Below, in pieces: positions 34,757 to 44,381 of a stretch of 64,000 nt of DNA (positions are counted from its first letter, which is position 1; the number at the start of each line of letters is the position of its first letter). The DNA is from Tangfeifania diversioriginum (GTDB lineage: Bacteria > Bacteroidota > Bacteroidia > Bacteroidales > Prolixibacteraceae). The stretch lies in the NCBI GenBank assembly GCA_945873105.1, contig CAMCBW010000001.1, positions 62,001 through 126,000 on the forward strand. The letters run 5' to 3'. Position numbers and translations under genes: made by a program. Under the pieces are notes generated by a model. It searched no databases and was not told where the DNA came from. It saw nothing but the letters and a program-made list of their open reading frames with translations.

Positions 34757-37165
34757 TTACAGCAAAAAGAGGTGCGATTCCCCTTTTTTCAGGTTCGGGA
34801 TATTGGTCGTTTTGCCTTTGTACCTGACCGAACAAGCCCCTCCTGCCCGGGAGTAGATCCGGGCAGAAACCAGTTTGTGCTCTTGCCATTTGAGGTCTAC
34901 CACAAATCCTCCCCTGGCAACCAGCCCTTTTACTTCCCCCTCTTTCCAGGCATCGGGCAGGGCAGGCAGCAGATGGATCTCCTTGTCGGAAGATTGAACC
35001 AGCATCTCCGCAAAAGCCGCAGCACCCCCGAAGTTGCCATCTATCTGGAAGGGTGGGTGGGCGTCAAAAAAGTTGGGATAGGTGCCTCCACCATTGGCCA
35101 TGTTGAGCTTGGCATCTGGGTCTACATATTTCATCAGTTCGCGGATCATCTTGTAGGCATGGTTGCCATCCCCCAGCCGGGCCCAGAGGTTGATGCGCCA
35201 CCCTTTTGACCAGCCGGTCGTTTCGTCGCCTTTGATTTCCAATGTTTTCCTGCAGGCGGCTGCCAGTTCAGGCGTCAATTCGGGCATGATTTGATGTCCG
35301 GGGTAGAGGCCAAACAGGTGTGTCTGGTGGCGGTGCTTCGGATCCTGGTCTTCCCAGTCGTAGTACCACTCTTGAAGATGACCTTTTTTCCCGATCTGAT
35401 AGGGATGTAGCTTCGCCAGTGCGGTTTCGAGCTTTGACCTGAATGCAGGATCGGTATTCAGTATTTTGCTGGCTGCAATGGTTTGGGTAAAACACTCCCG
35501 GATCATCGCCAGATCGGCTGTTCCGCCATAGAGGGTGGCTCCGATGAAGCCCTTGTCATTCTTGAATTTGTTTTCGGGAGAGGTGGATGGGGAGGTGATC
35601 AGTTTACCGTTTTTATCCTCTACCAGCCATTCCAGACAGAATTGGGCTGCCCCTTTCATCAGCGGATAGCCCTGGTTCTTCAAAAAATCGTTGTCCTTGG
35701 TGAAGGTGTAGTGTTCCCAGAGGTGGGTGCTGAGCCAGGTGCCTCCCATGTTCCAGTTCGCCCAAACGGGATCTCCATTGCCAAAATTGCCTACCGGGTT
35801 ACTCATGGCCCAGATGTCGGAGTTGTGACAGGTGACCCAGCCGTTGCAGCCGTAGAATGTTTTGGCGGTTATTGCCCCGGTCACCGACAAATTTTTGATA
35901 AAGCTGAGCAAAGGTTGGTGCATCTCCGACAGGTTGGTATTTTCGGCCAGCCAGTAGTTCTCTTCCGCATTGATGTTGGTGGTGTAGTTGCTGCTCCATG
36001 GCGGACGGAGGTGCGGATTCCAGATGCCCTGCAGGTTGGCCGGGACGCCAGGTGTGCGTGAACTGCTGATGAGCAGGTACCGTCCGAACTGGAAATAGAG
36101 GATCTCCAGGTTCTTGTCCTCTTTCCCCTCCGCATATATTTTCAGCCTTTGGTTGGTCGGAAGGTCGGGGGCACCACTACTTCCCAGGTTGAGGCTCACC
36201 CGGGAGAAAAATCTTTGGTAATCCACCAAATGGGCAGATTTTAATTGTTGAAACGACTTGGGAAATGCCTTGTCCAACTGAGCGAATGCCAGTTGATCCT
36301 CATTGGCGCCCTGGGTGGCAGGATCCTTGTCGAAACCGTTGAAGCTGGTGGCTATGGAGAGATAGATGACCGCCTCAGTGGCCTCTTCCACCGAAAGGAT
36401 TGTTCCGGAGGAGACGACCCTTCCGTCGGTGTTGTTCACCTTCACCAGGGTGGTGAACCGGGTCCCCCTGTTTTCTGTGAAAACCACTGCATTCGGGACA
36501 TTGCCGAGGTAGCTGGGTGCTGCATGAACAGGTGCATATCCCCTGGCCTTCAGGATGGAATTCTCCACTGACACCTTGTATTTCATCTGGCTGTCGAATC
36601 GGATACCAAAACTCAGCGCCCCTTTTTTGGAACTGGTTAATTTGATCACCATCACCTGGTCGGGGAAGGAGACGAAGGATTCGCGGGTATAGGTAACCCC
36701 GGCCAGGTCGTATTTTACCTTTTGAGTGGCCTCGCTGAGGTTCAGTTCACGGGTATAATTGCTGGAATCACCCCTGGCCTTAAAGTCAATAAAGAGGTTG
36801 CCCAGCGGTGCAAAAGACTCGGAGAAGGAGCCCTGGAGTTTGCGCTGCAACGAATCGGCCAACTTGTAGTTCTCGTTTTTCAGGGCCTCCCTGATGGCTG
36901 GGAGGTTTTTCCAGGCATCCGGATTCATGTGGGCATTGACCGGTCCGCCCGACCAGAAGGTGGCATCGTTCAGGATGATCTTTTCCGAGGAGACCCCTGA
37001 AAAGAGGGAGGCCCCCATTTTGCCGTTGCCAAGCACCAAGCTCTCTTCAAAATATTTGGCAGGCTGATCGTACCACAACCGCAGGGGTTTACCGGGTTCA
37101 GCACCGGCGAAGCAGGTAGATGTAAAGTAAAGCAAAAGGCTCAATAACAGGGCGCTAAGTCTCAT
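34757..37165 (-). CDS. GH95 family alpha-L-fucosidase
   Basis: 802 residues from ATG 37165, which opens a signal peptide (LSALLLSLLLYFTSTCFA). The same frame stays open far upstream only because it crosses the 21-bp repeat array; those residues are not protein. The N-terminal beta-domain begins RLWYDQPAKYFEESLVLGNG, then ILNDATFWSGGP. The (alpha/alpha)6 barrel shows NLQGIWN, then NYTTNINAEENYW, then GWSKGWRINLWARLGDG and DAHPPFQIDGNFGG, all strong GH95 signatures. GH95 enzymes invert alpha-1,2-fucose linkages; some act on alpha-L-galactose. It is coupled to the TonB receptor. The upstream region holds the array and hairpin element. Confidence 0.93.
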   Translation of the reverse strand: MRLSALLLSLLLYFTSTCFAGAEPGKPLRLWYDQPAKYFEESLVLGNGKMGASLFSGVSSEKIILNDATFWSGGPVNAHMNPDAWKNLPAIREALKNENYKLADSLQRKLQGSFSESFAPLGNLFIDFKARGDSSNYTRELNLSEATQKVKYDLAGVTYTRESFVSFPDQVMVIKLTSSKKGALSFGIRFDSQMKYKVSVENSILKARGYAPVHAAPSYLGNVPNAVVFTENRGTRFTTLVKVNNTDGRVVSSGTILSVEEATEAVIYLSIATSFNGFDKDPATQGANEDQLAFAQLDKAFPKSFQQLKSAHLVDYQRFFSRVSLNLGSSGAPDLPTNQRLKIYAEGKEDKNLEILYFQFGRYLLISSSRTPGVPANLQGIWNPHLRPPWSSNYTTNINAEENYWLAENTNLSEMHQPLLSFIKNLSVTGAITAKTFYGCNGWVTCHNSDIWAMSNPVGNFGNGDPVWANWNMGGTWLSTHLWEHYTFTKDNDFLKNQGYPLMKGAAQFCLEWLVEDKNGKLITSPSTSPENKFKNDKGFIGATLYGGTADLAMIRECFTQTIAASKILNTDPAFRSKLETALAKLHPYQIGKKGHLQEWYYDWEDQDPKHRHQTHLFGLYPGHQIMPELTPELAAACRKTLEIKGDETTGWSKGWRINLWARLGDGNHAYKMIRELMKYVDPDAKLNMANGGGTYPNFFDAHPPFQIDGNFGGAAAFAEMLVQSSDKEIHLLPALPDAWKEGEVKGLVARGGFVVDLKWQEHKLVSARIYSRAGGACSVRYKGKTTNIPNLKKGESHLFLL

Positions 37166-37262
37166 TTTGGAGGTGTTTTGGTGGTTTATTGCCGATAAAA
37201 ATGATGTAGCACAATATACTAACAGATAATTTATTATCCAATTTTTTGGCGACAACAAAGGG

Positions 37263-37470
37263 TTAAGAGGGACTGGAAGGCGTAAGTAACGATTCCGGAG
37301 AGCTAAGTAGCGGTTTGGAAAAGGTAAGTAACGGTTCCGTGTTGCTAAGTAGCAGTTCCGTGGAATAGGTAAGCGTTCCGGGGAGCTAATTATCGATTTG
37401 GAATGCATAGGTAATGGTTCCGTGGTACTATGTAGCGATTCCGTAAAGCTAAGTAACCATTCCGGTAGAG
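37263..37470 (+). repeat. 21-bp-period degenerate tandem array B (9 units plus a decayed one)
   Basis: Units start at 37283, 37304, 37325, 37346, 37367 (20 bp), 37387, 37408, 37429 and 37450; 37263-37282 is a decayed unit. The consensus is TAAGTARCGRTTCCGnnnnGC. Units 2 and 6 carry TTTGGAA in place of TTCCGnn, which approaches the ATTTGG core of array A. The array begins about 120 bp upstream of the GH95 start, so it could act in its control region. On the minus strand the frame is open and gives a heptad pattern around NRYL, but I do not think it is translated. Confidence 0.75.
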
Positions 37471-37514
37471 GGTAAAGTGAGTGTAAATTAGATAGTGTAA
37501 ACACCAAAAAATAA

Positions 37515-37717
37515 CAATCCTGCAAGGATTGAATGTGATTAGCCCCGCATAAAATGCGGGGTTGGAATATGGAGAAAAGGCCACAACCACACCGTGATTG
37601 AATTTGAGGATTTGTTTGGCAGGGTCGTTCAACCCCGCCGGGGTTGGGGGTGGTGAATTGGTTCTGCCATCCATGGGTTGCACCCATGGCTATTGTTATT
37701 CAAGCCCTTCGGGCTTG
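37515..37717. repeat. Five-hairpin modular palindromic element
   Basis: Five perfect stem-loops, each with a three-base loop: CAATCCT/AGGATTG (37515-37531, loop GCA), CCCCGCAT/ATGCGGGG (37543-37561, loop AAA), CAACCCC/GGGGTTG (37630-37646, loop GCC), CCATGGGT/ACCCATGG (37671-37689, loop TGC), CAAGCCC/GGGCTTG (37701-37717, loop TTC). The stems differ in sequence, so they are not copies of one palindrome. The composite resembles an intergenic repeat I associate with Bacteroidota genomes. Confidence 0.65.
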
Positions 37718-37766
37718 TTAGCTCCCCTCACAAAACTGATTTACCCTTCGGTTTAACCAATACGGT

Positions 37767-39119
37767 TTACCATCCACCTCCCAGCGAGCGGTACAGCTGG
37801 ATGTAGGAGGATAACTGCTGTGCCCTGGTGGCGGATGCCTGCAACTCCGAATCGAACATGGCTGATTCTGCCACAAGTACCTCCAGATAATCGGTGTAGC
37901 CGCTGTTGTAACGTTCGTGTGAAAGCATCAGTGATTTGCTTGCCGCCTCTGCCTGTCGTTTGCGTGCCTCGTACTCCTCGCTATAGGTTTGAATGGCGAC
38001 CAGTGCGTTTTCAACCTCCCCAAGTGCAGAAATATAAGTATTTACATAATTGTTTGCGGCTATTTCTGCACTCTTGCGTTGTACATCCACCCTTCTTTTG
38101 TTGGCGCCAAAGCTGAAGATTGGTCCAAGGATGGTGGCCGCTGCATTGCTGGCAATATTGGCATCTGAAACCAGGGAGGAGAGATCACCACTGGCAAATC
38201 CAAGGAACCCTGTCAGGTTGACACTCGGGAACCGCATGGCTTGCGTCATGCCAATCCGCTCGGTTTCGGCTTGAAGCAGGTATTCCGCCTGCCATATGTC
38301 GGGACGCTGCTCCAGCAGGCTGGAGGGCAATCCTTCAGGTATTAGTGGAACCTCCTTGTGGTCTGTATTGGCAAAACCACGTGGGATGGATTGCGGTACC
38401 TGACCCAACAGCAGATTCATGCTTCGCTCTGTATTGTTTAATGTGCGCTGCAAGCTGCTGACGGTTGCCCGGGCAATTTGAAGTTGTTGGTCGGCCTGAA
38501 GCATATCCAGTTCTGAGACATCACCTCCCCTGAACCTGGCTGTGATGAGTGTCAGGTAATCGGTACGGCTCCTGAAGGTCCGTTTGGCAATGGAGAGGCG
38601 GTTGTCAAGGTCCCGCATCTGGAAGTAGAGGCTAGCGACATCGCTTATCAGGATGGTCTGGATGGTCTTCATCCCCTCTTCACTTGCTAATATCTCTGCA
38701 TAGGCAGCCCTTTTGGCATGGCGCAGTTTGCCCCAGAAATCGATCTCCCAGGAGGCTGTTCCCCCCAAACCAAAGGCTTCACTCGATTTGTTGCTCACTT
38801 CTGCCTTGGCCGAATAACCGACAGATGGCAGCAAGTCTGCTTTGGCAATGCCGTATACCGCCCTGGATTGTTCGATTCGAAGGGCCGCATTGGCCATGTT
38901 GTAGTTCTTCTCCAGTGCTTCCGACACCAGTTTGTTCAGGATGCTGTCCTTGAAAATTTCGAACCATTGCAGGTTGCTGATGGAGTCCTTTTTGTCTACA
39001 AACCTGCTTTGCTCCAGCCAGTCAGACGGTGCCTGGACCTCCGGTCGGCTGTATTTTGGTCCGACCATGCAGGAGGCAAGTCCCGTTAGTAATACCAGGA
39101 TACTGATTATCTTCTTCAT
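37767..39119 (-). CDS. RND efflux outer membrane factor (NodT/OprM-type lipoprotein)
   Basis: 450 residues from ATG 39119, which opens a lipoprotein signal (LTGLASC, acceptor Cys17). Upstream in-frame codons overlap the pump gene end and are not used. Two OEP repeats are visible, each with long coiled-coil helices (ALRIEQSRAVYGIAKADLLP and AAKSLMLSHERYNSGYTDYLEVL), and MVGPKYSRPEV is the standard mature N-terminus. The trimer forms the outer membrane exit duct. The start lies 1 bp past the stop of the RND pump gene, so they are translationally coupled. Drug specificity cannot be read. Confidence 0.92.
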   Translation of the reverse strand: MKKIISILVLLTGLASCMVGPKYSRPEVQAPSDWLEQSRFVDKKDSISNLQWFEIFKDSILNKLVSEALEKNYNMANAALRIEQSRAVYGIAKADLLPSVGYSAKAEVSNKSSEAFGLGGTASWEIDFWGKLRHAKRAAYAEILASEEGMKTIQTILISDVASLYFQMRDLDNRLSIAKRTFRSRTDYLTLITARFRGGDVSELDMLQADQQLQIARATVSSLQRTLNNTERSMNLLLGQVPQSIPRGFANTDHKEVPLIPEGLPSSLLEQRPDIWQAEYLLQAETERIGMTQAMRFPSVNLTGFLGFASGDLSSLVSDANIASNAAATILGPIFSFGANKRRVDVQRKSAEIAANNYVNTYISALGEVENALVAIQTYSEEYEARKRQAEAASKSLMLSHERYNSGYTDYLEVLVAESAMFDSELQASATRAQQLSSYIQLYRSLGGGW

Positions 39120-39120
39120 C

Positions 39121-42100
39121 TTATTTTCCCTCCTCCATTTTAGGTACTTCGACCGCAACCTCTTTTTTCTTGCCAAAGTTCTCGATCATTACAAAGAGTG
39201 CAGGAACAATAAGCACTCCAAGGATGGTGGCGATCAACATTCCGCTGAAAACAGCCATGCCCATCACGATCCGTGCCTGTGAGCCGGCGCCGGTGGCAGT
39301 TAGCAATGGTGTAACTCCCAGGATGAACGCAAAGGCAGTCATCAATATGGGCCTGAAACGCAATTTGGCTGCGATCATCGCAGATTCCATCAGCGGTTTG
39401 CCGGATTCATATTCCATTTTAGCAAATTCAACAATCAGAATGGCATTCTTTGCCGCAAGGCCGATGAGCATCACCAGGCCAATTTGAGCAAAAACATTGT
39501 TCACATAGGCATCGTTACCAAACTTTGCAAGGAAAAGACCCAGGAACGCGCCGAATACGGCAAATGGGGTGCCGAGCAAAACACTAAAAGGCAACTTCCA
39601 GCTTTCATACTGGGCTGCGAGAATTAGAAAGACAAACACGAGCGCCATCATGAAAACGGTGGTGGCGGGCGGCGAATGTTTCTCCTGGTAGGAAAGGTTG
39701 ATGTAATCGAATCCCATATTTGAAGGGAGTACCTGTGCAGCTACCTCTTCAAGTGCAGTCATAGCCTGCGAACTGGTGTAACCTTTTGCGGGTGATCCTC
39801 CGATCTCGGCTGCCCGGTAGAGGTTAAGCCGGTTGGTAAAATCCGGACCTGAAATTTTGGTTGCCGTGACCAGGGTGGAAATTGGCAACATGTCGCCGTT
39901 GCTGTTTTTTACATAAATTGATTGCAATACTTCAGGGGTAAGCCTGTCTTCGGGCTGTGCCTGAATAAATACTTTGTATTGCCGGCCAAACCGATTGAAG
40001 TCGTTGACGTAATTTCCACCCAAAAATGCACCAAGCGCTTCTGTAATTTTAGATACCGGAATACCCAGTTTCATCGCTTTTTCATTGTCAATTTCGAGCC
40101 TTATTTGAGGAGAACCAGCGTTGTAGGTTGAATAGATACGTTCAATCTCAGGTCGTTTCTGTGCGGCAGCAATGAATGCCTGGGTTTGTTGGGCAAGCTC
40201 TTGCGGTGTGCCTCCCCCTTTGTCCTGAAGCATCATACTAAAACCCGAAGAGGCACCCAAACCCTGGACGGCGGGCGGCCCAAAAGCCATAACTGTGGCA
40301 TTGGTAATTTGAGCAGCAAAAAGGCGGTTAAACTTTGCGGTTAACTCGAGGGCTGTCATTTTACGCTCATTCCAAGGTTTCAGCGAAACAAACATAAACG
40401 CAGTGTTTGGTTGCATCGAACCGGTAAGCAGGCTAAAACCATTGATGGTGGTAACCGACTGCAATGCTTCTTCGCTCAGAAGAATCTTTTCGGTGATCCT
40501 CGAAATTTCGTCGGTTCGCTGCAACGAAGAGGCCGGTGGACAAACAATATTCACCAGCATATAGCCCTGGTCTTCTTCGGGTATAAAACCCGATGGGACT
40601 TTTATTCCTAAAAATGCAGCAAAGCCTAAGACAACAGCAAAAAGCACAAAAACCCGAATCGCCTTTTTTGCAAAAAATCCGGCTCCTCCCAAATATTTGG
40701 TGGTGACATTTTCGAAAACTTTGTTAAAGCCACTGTAAAATTTGGGGAGGAATCCTTTTTGCTGGTCGAGGGGTTTGGAAGGTTTCAACAGCATGGCGCT
40801 TAATGCGGGGCTTAATGAGAGCGCACTGAATGCAGAGAATGCCACAGAGACAGCAATGGTGATGGCGAACTGCTGGTAAAACCTTCCGGTAATACCGGGA
40901 GTCATCGCTACCGGAACAAAAACGGCAATCAATATCAGTGCGATGGCCACCACAGGTCCCGACACTTCTTTCATGGCTTGTCTGGTCGCTTCGCGCGGTG
41001 ATTTGCCATGTTCGATGTGGTGCATGACCGCTTCCACCACTACAATGGAATCGTCTACCACGATCCCAATGGCAAGTACCAGACCGAGCAACGAAAGTGT
41101 ATTGATCGAGAATCCAAGTAGGGGAAATACAGCAATTGCGCCAATCAGTGATACTGGAACGGTAATCAGCGGAATAAGCGTAGCCCGCCAATTCTGAAGA
41201 AATATAAAAACCACCAGAATTACCAGCAAGACAGCTTCGAACAAGGTGTGTATTATTTCATCGATACCAGCGGTAATGGCCAAAGTTGTATCCAATGCCT
41301 CATTGTACTGAATCCCTTTTGGAAAACCTTTGGCCAGCTCTTTCATGGCTAATTTAGTCTGTTCAGCCACCTCGAGGGCATTGCTGCCGGGCATTTGGTA
41401 GATAGCAATGGCAGCAGTAGCTTTACCGTTCATCCTTGCGGTAGTGCTAAAGTTTTCGGACCCCAACTGTACCCGCGCAATGTCGCCAAGCAGCACCTGC
41501 GATCCGTCTTCTTTGCTGCGAACAATAATCTTTGCGAACTGGTCTTCTGTCACGAGCCTGTCCTGTAATGTTACCCCATAGGTAAATTCGGTACCGGGTG
41601 GAGCAGGTTCTGCACCAAATTTTCCGCCGGGACTGATCATGTTCTGGTCGTTGATGGCTTTCTTTACTTCATCAACAGTAACGCCCAATTTACTCATTTC
41701 GCCGGCTTTCAGCCAGATACGCATGGCATAGGGACTCCCACCAAATACACTAACTTCGCCTACACCCCGAATACGAGACAATGCATCGAGAATGTTGATG
41801 GTGGCATAGTTGTTCAGAAATTGCCCGTCAAAAGTTGGATTATCGGAGGTAATGGTGAACAACATGAGTGGGAAGGACAATGATTTTTTAACCGAAATAC
41901 CCTGCTGTTTTACACTTTGGGGCATAAATGGCAATGCCTGGTTCTGACGGTTTTGCACGAGCATGTTGGCGTTGTCGAGATCGGTACCTACGTCAAAAGT
42001 TACCTCAATGGTAAGCGACCCATCGGAGGTATTGATTGATTTGATGTAGAGCATGTTTTCAACGCCGTTTACCTTTTGCTCGATGGGGGTGGCCACAGCC

Positions 42101-42276
42101 TGTTCAACATTCAATGCATTGGCACCAGTAAATGAGGTGGTAATTTTCACCACCGGAGGCACGATGTCCGGATATTGAGCCACCGGTGTTTTTTGCAGTG
42201 CCAGTAACCCGAGTATCACTATGATGATACTGATTACAATGGCCACGATGGGCCGTCTGATAAAGAATTCTCCCAT
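39121..42276 (-). CDS. RND multidrug efflux pump, HAE1 (AcrB-like) family
   Basis: 1051 residues, the usual length. Twelve membrane segments with two large periplasmic loops. The N-terminus FFIRRPIVAIVISIIIVILG and TPVAQYPDIVPP are canonical. Proton-relay acids sit in LAIGIVVDDSIVVVE within TM4, and the TM10-TM12 region has GLAAKNAILIVEFA with its conserved Lys. The pump extrudes hydrophobic compounds from the inner membrane/periplasm using the proton gradient. It lies 33 bp downstream of the adaptor gene and 1 bp upstream of the outer membrane factor gene, a complete tripartite operon. No local repressor gene is present. Confidence 0.95.
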   Translation of the reverse strand: MGEFFIRRPIVAIVISIIIVILGLLALQKTPVAQYPDIVPPVVKITTSFTGANALNVEQAVATPIEQKVNGVENMLYIKSINTSDGSLTIEVTFDVGTDLDNANMLVQNRQNQALPFMPQSVKQQGISVKKSLSFPLMLFTITSDNPTFDGQFLNNYATINILDALSRIRGVGEVSVFGGSPYAMRIWLKAGEMSKLGVTVDEVKKAINDQNMISPGGKFGAEPAPPGTEFTYGVTLQDRLVTEDQFAKIIVRSKEDGSQVLLGDIARVQLGSENFSTTARMNGKATAAIAIYQMPGSNALEVAEQTKLAMKELAKGFPKGIQYNEALDTTLAITAGIDEIIHTLFEAVLLVILVVFIFLQNWRATLIPLITVPVSLIGAIAVFPLLGFSINTLSLLGLVLAIGIVVDDSIVVVEAVMHHIEHGKSPREATRQAMKEVSGPVVAIALILIAVFVPVAMTPGITGRFYQQFAITIAVSVAFSAFSALSLSPALSAMLLKPSKPLDQQKGFLPKFYSGFNKVFENVTTKYLGGAGFFAKKAIRVFVLFAVVLGFAAFLGIKVPSGFIPEEDQGYMLVNIVCPPASSLQRTDEISRITEKILLSEEALQSVTTINGFSLLTGSMQPNTAFMFVSLKPWNERKMTALELTAKFNRLFAAQITNATVMAFGPPAVQGLGASSGFSMMLQDKGGGTPQELAQQTQAFIAAAQKRPEIERIYSTYNAGSPQIRLEIDNEKAMKLGIPVSKITEALGAFLGGNYVNDFNRFGRQYKVFIQAQPEDRLTPEVLQSIYVKNSNGDMLPISTLVTATKISGPDFTNRLNLYRAAEIGGSPAKGYTSSQAMTALEEVAAQVLPSNMGFDYINLSYQEKHSPPATTVFMMALVFVFLILAAQYESWKLPFSVLLGTPFAVFGAFLGLFLAKFGNDAYVNNVFAQIGLVMLIGLAAKNAILIVEFAKMEYESGKPLMESAMIAAKLRFRPILMTAFAFILGVTPLLTATGAGSQARIVMGMAVFSGMLIATILGVLIVPALFVMIENFGKKKEVAVEVPKMEEGK

Positions 42277-42309
42277 GAATTTTTTTATAAAGGATTTTTA
42301 TAGATCACA

Positions 42310-43449
42310 CTACTGAACTTTCATCCCTGGTTTCCAACCCACCACCTTTGGTTGGATCACACTCCCATTTCGTAACAACTGGGTTCCGCCGAAGGCAATT
42401 TTATCCCCAGGTTTTAGTCCGTCAGTTACAACATAGGCGTCCTGAAATGACGGACCGGGTTTTATGATCTGAAGTTGAACCTTGTTGCTGTCGTTCACCA
42501 CGTAAACCTGGTAAATTCCCTGCATTTCGATGACTGCACGCTGTGGAATAACCAAGGCCTCCATACGAACATCGGTAACCAAAATAATCTTGACGTACTG
42601 GCCAGGGCGCAACAACTTGTCGGCATTCGGAAAGGCTGCCTCGAAGGTGATCGCCCCGGTGGCCGGATCAATTTGGCGGTCGGCAAAACTTAACCGACCA
42701 GAGTAAGGATACGCACTTCCATCCGACAATTTCATCCGGATTGATTTGCCACTCCCTTTTAATTTCGAGTCTTCAGCAGAAACTTCCCGGTAAATTCTTA
42801 AAAATTCCTGTTCGCTCAGGGTAAACCGAACCCTTACATCACCCAGATCTGAAATAGTATTTAATACAGACATCTGTCCAGGGGTAACATAGTCGCCGAC
42901 CCGTACTTTCGAAATACCTATTAAGCCTGAGATGGGCGCAGTTATCCGGCAATAGCCGAGTTGTATCTTTGCAATTTGAAGGCCTGCCTTCGCCGCCTGA
43001 ATTTTGGCCTGTGCCGCCTCATAGCCTGACTTTGCAGCGACCAGTTCACGCTGACTTACTGCGTTGATCTTGGCCAGTGGCTCAATCATGTCCAAGTCTG
43101 ATTTGGATTTTGCCAGTTGCGCCTGTGAATCTGCAAGGCGGGCTTCAGCTTCGCTTACCTTGGATTGAAAGGGCAGGGGATCGATGGTGTACAACAATTG
43201 TCCTTTTGTAACCATATTCCCCTCCTGGAAATTGAGGCTCTCTACCGTACCATCTACCCGCGGATTGATCTGGATATCAGATTGTCCATAGGTTTGTCCG
43301 TTATATTCCGACTCGAGGCGAACATCCTGCCTGACGACTTCTGCAACCTGCACTTCAAGTGCGGCAACTGGCGCAGCCTGTTTATTCCCGCATGAGAACA
43401 GGACCAACAGCATGGGTAAACACAGAATTTTGGTGGTTAAATTCTTCAT
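42310..43449 (-). CDS. RND efflux periplasmic adaptor (membrane fusion protein) lipoprotein
   Basis: 379 residues with a lipoprotein signal (LLVLFSC, acceptor Cys20). Order: a lipoyl-like half (YGQSDIQINPRVDGTVESLN), an alpha-hairpin coiled coil (about 100-165, KVSEAEARLADSQAQLAKSK), the second lipoyl half (YCRITAPISGLIGISKVRVG), and beta-barrel and membrane-proximal domains. It links the pump to the outer membrane factor. It is the first gene of the three-gene operon; a 158-bp AT-rich gap lies upstream with no repressor gene or clear operator. Confidence 0.93.
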   Translation of the reverse strand: MKNLTTKILCLPMLLVLFSCGNKQAAPVAALEVQVAEVVRQDVRLESEYNGQTYGQSDIQINPRVDGTVESLNFQEGNMVTKGQLLYTIDPLPFQSKVSEAEARLADSQAQLAKSKSDLDMIEPLAKINAVSQRELVAAKSGYEAAQAKIQAAKAGLQIAKIQLGYCRITAPISGLIGISKVRVGDYVTPGQMSVLNTISDLGDVRVRFTLSEQEFLRIYREVSAEDSKLKGSGKSIRMKLSDGSAYPYSGRLSFADRQIDPATGAITFEAAFPNADKLLRPGQYVKIILVTDVRMEALVIPQRAVIEMQGIYQVYVVNDSNKVQLQIIKPGPSFQDAYVVTDGLKPGDKIAFGGTQLLRNGSVIQPKVVGWKPGMKVQ

Positions 43450-43607
43450 AATAAGTTGTTAATTAATATATTGATTTTTTTATCTGAAGATTATTAATTT
43501 ACTGGTTAAATCAATGCAACCGGAAGCAATCTATTGATGGCGGTGCTGAGCGTAAAGTAAGGCATGCAAATTTAAAAAAATATCAATTTTGGCCATTTCG
43601 GCTCGTA

Positions 43608-44381
43608 TCATTGGTAATTCCTTTTTGTTTGGCGCCAGTCAGGCATGTAGAAAAAAAACAACCTGAAGAGGTCTGTTGAGTCATATTGGTACCCGGTGGT
43701 CTTTTGTTGAAAAACATTCATGTAGCCAATATCAAAACTAAGGGCTGAACTGATTCGTTGTTTTAGCCCAATAAAAAACCTGTTCTGATCGAAAGCATTG
43801 TATACGACATCCTTCCCAAATTGAGTAATGAGCTCATTCGAGGCTGAAATCGTAGGCAGTTTGTTGCTTTCAAAAATTTTAGCTTCAAATCCTGCCTGGT
43901 ACCTTAAACGAACGCTGAATAATTTGGTTCCGGTTTTTTGGTCATCCACCACAACTTCCCGCCATCTTTGTTCAACCCTGATTCGATGCAATATGCTGAA
44001 GATTCCCTCTTGATGTATGGAAGACCATTGTTGAAAAGTTTTGAAGTCGTTCGACCAGGTATTGTATCCCTCTTTGGGTGCTATCCATGTTTGGGAGATG
44101 CCATAAGCCACAGGGTATTTCCCGTTGATCCAGTTGACGGCACCCACCCTGACAAGATAATAGCTGTCATCCTTGAAAAATCCCTGCTTGCTGGCCTGAA
44201 GATCTGCCATCAATCCCCAGTGTTTTGTAAACCTCATGTTACTGATCAGGGATACCCAACTTTGGTTGAAATGGTTAACCTGTTTTTCATGGTAATTGGT
44301 TTGTCCAGTGGTAATTGCACTGATGAGGAAAAGGATCAAAAATACAGGGAGAAATTTTAACGGGAGGATGTTTTTTTTCAT
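43608..44381 (-). CDS. DUF2490 domain protein (predicted outer membrane barrel)
   Basis: 257 residues from ATG 44381, which opens a signal peptide ending near ITTGQ; the upstream ATG at 44429 adds a non-signal extension. The body matches DUF2490: VNHFNQSWVSLISNMRFTKHWG, then FRYQ-like alternation, and an ending with YDSTDLFRLFFFYM. DUF2490 proteins are beta-barrel-like outer membrane proteins of unknown role, common in Bacteroidota and Proteobacteria. The gene stands alone between the efflux operon and the broken ZIP gene. Confidence 0.8.
   Translation of the reverse strand: MKKNILPLKFLPVFLILFLISAITTGQTNYHEKQVNHFNQSWVSLISNMRFTKHWGLMADLQASKQGFFKDDSYYLVRVGAVNWINGKYPVAYGISQTWIAPKEGYNTWSNDFKTFQQWSSIHQEGIFSILHRIRVEQRWREVVVDDQKTGTKLFSVRLRYQAGFEAKIFESNKLPTISASNELITQFGKDVVYNAFDQNRFFIGLKQRISSALSFDIGYMNVFQQKTTGYQYDSTDLFRLFFFYMPDWRQTKRNYQ

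Larger units (their letters stand above)
37166..37766. other. 600-bp intergenic region with repeats
   Basis: Between the GH95 start and the end of the efflux operon. It holds the 21-bp-period array B (37263-37470) and a five-hairpin element (37515-37717), listed separately. Leftward open frames here are repeat-driven and not counted as genes. Confidence 0.7.

Noticed and set aside
35483-36061. 192-codon + strand frame
   Set aside because: It is antisense to the GH95 gene, which has strong family motifs across the same bases.
15908-37470. CRISPR interpretation of the 21-bp arrays
   Set aside because: Units are contiguous with no unique spacers, units are degenerate, and no cas genes are in the window.
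37390-37683. 97-codon leftward frame
   Set aside because: It lies entirely in array B and the five-hairpin element and shows only repeat-derived residues.
37166-37687. 174-residue N-terminal extension of the GH95 protein
   Set aside because: It runs through array B and hairpin sequences. The ATG at 37165 opens a normal signal peptide, so the extension is not coding.
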